A DNA stretch of 5,905 nt from DASPTR01 sp041481365. GTDB taxonomy: Archaea; Thermoproteota; Bathyarchaeia; Bathyarchaeales; Bathycorpusculaceae. Location of the stretch: positions 1 to 5,905 of the forward strand of contig JBGPBS010000092.1 in assembly GCA_041481365.1 (NCBI GenBank), read 5' to 3'. The translations under genes were made by a program, and so were the position numbers. A model generated the notes under the pieces. The model saw only the letters and a list, made by a program, of their open reading frames with translations, did not search any database and was not told where the DNA came from. This document shows positions 4,501-5,905 of this stretch, one piece after another (positions within the stretch are counted from its first letter, which is position 1; the number at the start of each line of letters is the position of its first letter).

Positions 4501-5905
4501 GTAGTCAAGCGAAGATATCAGCTGAGCATCCCATTACAGCAGGATACGAGGTTGGTCAAATAGTCCCTGGTGTGAGTGGAGACGCAGAATATTGGGCTGA
4601 TGCCCTTGCGGGTACAAGTGCCTACCTGTATTATACTACGCTGGCTGAAGACCTAACTAGACAGAATTGGGCATATGTATCTGCCTACGAACCGCCATCT
4701 GCAGGAAGGGCTGTACATATATGGGACCAATACCATTGGAGCAACACAAATCTTCAATTGATGATTTTGAATGCGATGGAATGGGCGTCACCGCCTCACC
4801 ACAAACATGACCTTGCGGTATCGTTAGACGCTGCCGCTTTTATGGAACTAGGCAATTCAACGGTGCTAAACGCAACTGTCAGAAACAAAGGATTAAACAA
4901 CGAAACTGACGTGGAACTTTATCTACTAATTGACGGCACGGTAGTTAGCAATGTGACAGTTCCTGAACTGCTTGTGGGCGAGTCCTACACCACAAGTTAT
5001 TCATGGACCCCAACGAGGACTGGAGGCTACAATATATCTACTCATGCACCGCCAGTCGCAGGGGAAAACTATACGCAGAACAATTTCATTGCGAAACAGG
5101 TCTCAGTTTTCTTTTACACGCATTCGAATGAGTCGCGTAAATGGGTAGGAGGCGGATACCATATGAACTGGCATTCGGACGACTCCAGTTGGGAATACGC
5201 TCTACCGTTCAGTTTCCCGTTCTACGGAATGCGCTTTGACAAAATCTACATTTCAAGCAACGGACTCATCACTTTCAATGCACCCGACTCGAGTCTCGGG
5301 AACAGTATTCCTGCATTGGCACGCAAGCTTGCAATCGCGCCTGCATGGACTGACTGGGTAACGGCTGAGCCGTATGACATCTATGTTCAGTCAAATTCGA
5401 CGTGCGCTATTATCCGGTGGGACGTTCGCCATTATGGCAGCAACACCGAAGCCCAGTTCGAATCAATACTCTGGGCAGACGGAACTATCGAATTCGACTT
5501 CCGCTCTAGCAACGGGCCGTTCTCAGCGACGGTGGGCATTTCGAACGGTGCAGGTCACATAATCGCAGAAGACATCGACAACTTCAGCGGCGTTGAATCA
5601 CGGATCTTCCTACCTTACCGACGGGACGTCGCCGTATATGACGTTCAAGCCTCGCCAGCCGAAGTCTATTCAGGTCAATCAGTAAGCGTCAACGTGACTG
5701 TTGGAAATGAAGGTGAAATGCCAGAAAGCTTTGACGTACAAGTCTTCTACGAGAACCTGGCCCTGAATCCAAACGTGCGAACATCCATAATAAGTTCGCC
5801 GGCTTCTCCAAATGAACCCCATCCTGGTGACGCGATCTGGATTGAGCCTTCCTTTGTGGATTTGGACGGTCTTGGCATCGGACAGAAGTTCAACGTAACT
5901 CTGTG
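1470..5905 (+). CDS. Large secreted subtilisin-like (S8) serine protease, multidomain, 3' end outside window
   Basis: This is an exported endopeptidase of 1,478 visible residues with no stop, probably acting at or outside the cell surface. The N-terminus has a basic start and a hydrophobic core (residues 3-25); cleavage after SMA at about residue 30 is plausible. An I9-like propeptide spans about 88-165. The S8 domain, about 168-459, has the full triad: D202 in DTGID, H236 in HGTHCAG and S400 in GTSMACPH. It also has SLGG at 297-300 and the likely oxyanion Asn at 327. C-terminal domains follow in order: CARDB 1 (468-565), ThuA/GATase1-like 1 (567-785), CARDB 2 (790-891), ThuA/GATase1-like 2 (893-1107), CARDB 3 (1113-1213), a NIDO-like beta domain (1214-1363), a CARDB-like repeat (1386-1435) and the start of a probable cohesin-like domain (from about 1454). 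About 24 N-X-S/T sequons suggest N-glycosylation. The protease identity is firm; the boundaries and names of the later domains are inferred from motifs read by eye. No C-terminal anchor can be assessed. Confidence 0.95.
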   Translation, partial: MNKRVLGIIALSLLIVNFVSVSFTVQMSMAGNSPPLFNDNPSLQNDRVVSSDRAKNLTEPEGSNGRGTEWNFSSPDEWSKVAYADGNKTRLIVGVNEENNVSMPELNEIAARHDARIVNTVTIRGRTRAVVVELMFTSVPRFVQETQLAGLADYIEPNLKVKVSLTPNDPYWSLQWGPKKIEADWAWNTTVGGSDLLVAVIDTGIDYNHPDLAANYVPLGYDWVNNDPDPRDDYGHGTHCAGIIAAAMNNSVGIAGVAQVKIMAEKVIDNGGWGYADWFAEGVINATDSGAKILSISLGGYGDSELMHDSLKYAYDAGVLIVAAAANDNSNIKPYPAGYSEVVAVAATDQNDQKASFSNWGDWIELSAPGVSVYSTMPTYSVTLNGYGYSMNYDYLSGTSMACPHVAGVAALVWSRFPGKSRDWVRLWLRSTSNDLGTPGFDVYNGYGRVNARRAVEYATAQHELEAFSMAAPLYVRPGEQGTINSTVFNFGESDETDVTVQLWANGTMVSAGTIDYLATGEFAIVSLPWSPTAQGIYNVTAYVVSVAGEARLDNNALSKYVYVGNPVKAVVLHSSGNVLSQSITTWQELNGQWHLFGDTMIYVDYTSLNKDDISYTDLAGSEADVLIISCAYDRNVGWEFTDSEIAAIERYVYEGHGLIVTAGTLYQGVPNNNKFGKLLGLSKDVQWTVTGTDLLETVNASHPIFYNVPNPLVFPSLQTVIPSDGSWDSSELVDGEYLALGHYQESAVVARAGLVFISPWLEIIPPYYKHHLQLLYNAIRWSHYQKPQHELIVSLESPKYLQLGESALLNATVCNVGLGNETDVELQLLITCAVVDSVLIPELIAGTSHMLSYLWTPTVEATYNVTGYVPPVPNEEYAVNNVASVNVKVRGAITRVAVLNSWDEPYYFTGGWSNAYQTLVDALNAQGFLYAQAVTNAEITDGVLSSFDVFVMVDNVPNDNAVPYAVDFWLNGGGIVAFDSSICFLCYAGILPSESVDHNGYGVYWGYETGSQAKISAEHPITAGYEVGQIVPGVSGDAEYWADALAGTSAYLYYTTLAEDLTRQNWAYVSAYEPPSAGRAVHIWDQYHWSNTNLQLMILNAMEWASPPHHKHDLAVSLDAAAFMELGNSTVLNATVRNKGLNNETDVELYLLIDGTVVSNVTVPELLVGESYTTSYSWTPTRTGGYNISTHAPPVAGENYTQNNFIAKQVSVFFYTHSNESRKWVGGGYHMNWHSDDSSWEYALPFSFPFYGMRFDKIYISSNGLITFNAPDSSLGNSIPALARKLAIAPAWTDWVTAEPYDIYVQSNSTCAIIRWDVRHYGSNTEAQFESILWADGTIEFDFRSSNGPFSATVGISNGAGHIIAEDIDNFSGVESRIFLPYRRDVAVYDVQASPAEVYSGQSVSVNVTVGNEGEMPESFDVQVFYENLALNPNVRTSIISSPASPNEPHPGDAIWIEPSFVDLDGLGIGQKFNVTL
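1731..1964 (+). other. I9-like propeptide (intramolecular chaperone/inhibitor) of the protease
   Basis: Residues about 88-165 run from TRLIVGVNEE to IEPNLKVKVSLTP. The pattern is a beta strand, a helix (MPELNEIAARHDARIV), a strand pair ending in AVVVELM, a second helix, and a closing strand with 'YIEPN'. This is the usual shape of S8 propeptides, which fold the enzyme, inhibit it and are then cut off. The canonical 'NDPYWSLQWG' entry to the mature enzyme follows at residue 168, so maturation probably occurs between about 160 and 168. Confidence 0.7.
1971..2846 (+). other. Peptidase S8 catalytic domain
   Basis: Residues about 168-459. All three catalytic motifs are present and well spaced: D202, H236 (34 residues later) and S400 (164 later), similar to classical subtilisins. 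The substrate-binding strand ends in SLGG (297-300). The oxyanion loop reads VAAAAND with N327, whereas most S8 enzymes have Gly just before this Asn. The domain closes with the family-typical 'YGRVNARRAVEYA'. Cysteines flank both the His motif (HGTHC) and the Ser motif (MAC); such positions are common in archaeal and thermophilic members. The domain should be active as encoded. Confidence 0.93.
2871..3164 (+). repeat. CARDB-type beta-sandwich repeat 1
   Basis: Residues about 468-565. It shows the CARDB pattern: a 'PGEQGTINSTVFNFGE' opening, 'DETDVTVQLWANG', a 'LPWSPTAQGIYNVTAYV' centre and a closing Asp-Asn-Asn before the last strand. These Ig-like modules usually act as spacers or adhesive units in secreted archaeal proteins. 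It is the most divergent of the three clear copies. It contains sequons NST, NGT and NVT. Confidence 0.65.
3168..3824 (+). other. ThuA / GATase1-like domain 1 in the protease
   Basis: Residues about 567-785. A strand 'VKAVVLHSSG' opens an alpha/beta unit, followed by 'ADVLIISCAYDRN', a helix 'TDSEIAAIERYVYEGHGLIVTAG', and a late 'YNAIRW' helix. This order (Asp-hydrophobic strand, helix, Gly-rich turn, hydrophobic strand) is typical of ThuA and DUF4350-like class I glutamine-amidotransferase folds. C631 lies at the end of a central strand but not in a GxCxG nucleophile elbow, so a non-catalytic binding or structural role is more likely. The family name is a fold-level inference. Confidence 0.5.
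3837..4142 (+). repeat. CARDB-type beta-sandwich repeat 2
   Basis: Residues about 790-891. It aligns without large gaps to CARDB 3; by hand about half of some 100 positions are identical, including LNATV, NETDVEL and YNV/YNI blocks. The similarity is also visible in the DNA (AACGAAAC then GTGGAACT in both). It ends with the CARDB-typical Asn-Asn pair before the last strand. It has sequons at NAT, NET and NVT. Confidence 0.7.
4146..4790 (+). other. ThuA / GATase1-like domain 2 in the protease
   Basis: Residues about 893-1107. It repeats the logic of the first alpha/beta domain: an opening strand 'TRVAVLNSW', a helix 'NAYQTLVDALNAQGF', the strand 'FDVFVMVDN', a helix 'AVPYAVDFWLNGGGIVAFDS', and a closing helix 'QLMILNAMEWA' that parallels 'QLLYNAIRW' of domain 1. 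The paired cysteines in 'SICFLCYAG' are not in a nucleophile-elbow context. Both alpha/beta domains are followed by a CARDB repeat that begins His-Glu/Asp-Leu, which suggests the two-domain unit was duplicated as a block. Confidence 0.5.
4806..5108 (+). repeat. CARDB-type beta-sandwich repeat 3
   Basis: Residues about 1113-1213, close paralogue of repeat 2. It carries the densest cluster of N-glycosylation sequons in the protein (NST, NAT, NET, NVT, NIS, NYT), with NES just beyond. It ends 'YTQNNFIAKQVSV', matching the end of repeat 2. Confidence 0.7.
5109..5558 (+). other. NIDO-like beta domain in the protease
   Basis: Residues about 1214-1363. The features seen are 'LPFSFPFYG', 'KIYISSNGLITFNAP', 'AIAPAWTDWV', 'YDIYVQSNSTCAIIRWDVRHYG', 'FESILWADGTIEFDF' and 'ATVGISNG'. 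This order is typical of the nidogen-like beta domain that often follows S8 domains in prokaryotic extracellular proteases and adhesins, where 'FYG...ISSNG', 'APFWDD' and 'W.....YG' blocks recur. The role is likely binding or structural; the assignment is from motif memory only. Confidence 0.55.
5625..5905 (+). other. CARDB-like repeat followed by start of a probable cohesin-like domain (cut by window edge)
   Basis: Residues about 1386-1435 (from DVAVYDVQASPAEV, with 'VNVTVGNEGE' and 'ESFDVQVFYEN') form another CARDB-like unit of the kind common in archaeal surface proteins. From about residue 1454, 'IWIEPSFVDLDGLGIGQKF' then 'NVTL' resembles the first strands of cohesin-type domains in archaeal secreted proteins. 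The window stops in the middle of this domain at codon 1478 plus two bases, so the full length and any C-terminal anchor are unknown. Confidence 0.45.

Overview
The window holds two unrelated pieces: a compact, apparently intact insertion sequence on the left (about 218-1324), and the first 1,478 codons of a very large secreted multidomain subtilisin-like (S8) protease on the right (1470 to the window edge, + strand, no stop reached). The protease is open in one frame for 4,436 bases and is the dominant feature, although it has no 3' end here.

Organism: most likely an archaeon. The protease joins a secretory signal, an I9-like propeptide, an S8 catalytic domain, Asn-rich CARDB-type beta-sandwich repeats, ThuA/GATase1-like domains, a NIDO-like beta domain and what looks like the start of a cohesin-type domain, and it carries about two dozen N-X-S/T sequons. 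This style of extracellular protein is familiar from Bathyarchaeia, Thermoplasmatota and related archaeal genomes. The assignment rests on protein style, not on a marker gene; a bacterial host is not excluded.

Layout: 1-213 is intergenic sequence with no convincing gene. 214-217 and 1325-1328 are CTAG copies that fit a 4-bp target duplication. 218-1324 is the IS, with a single DDE transposase on the minus strand (255-1268), outer inverted repeats and short non-coding ends. 1329-1469 is the protease upstream region, with a weak TATA-like box and a purine-rich Shine-Dalgarno stretch. 1470-5905 is the protease.

How the parts relate: the IS is accessory DNA that landed in a GC-rich palindrome about 145 bp upstream of the protease start. 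Its transposase is divergent from the protease, so the two do not form an operon. The protease is probably exported, matured by propeptide removal, glycosylated, and kept at or beyond the cell surface by its long beta-rich C-terminal part. No defence system, CRISPR array, RNA gene or biosynthetic cluster is visible. The most unusual content is the alternating CARDB / ThuA-like architecture of the protease and the palindromic insertion site of the IS.
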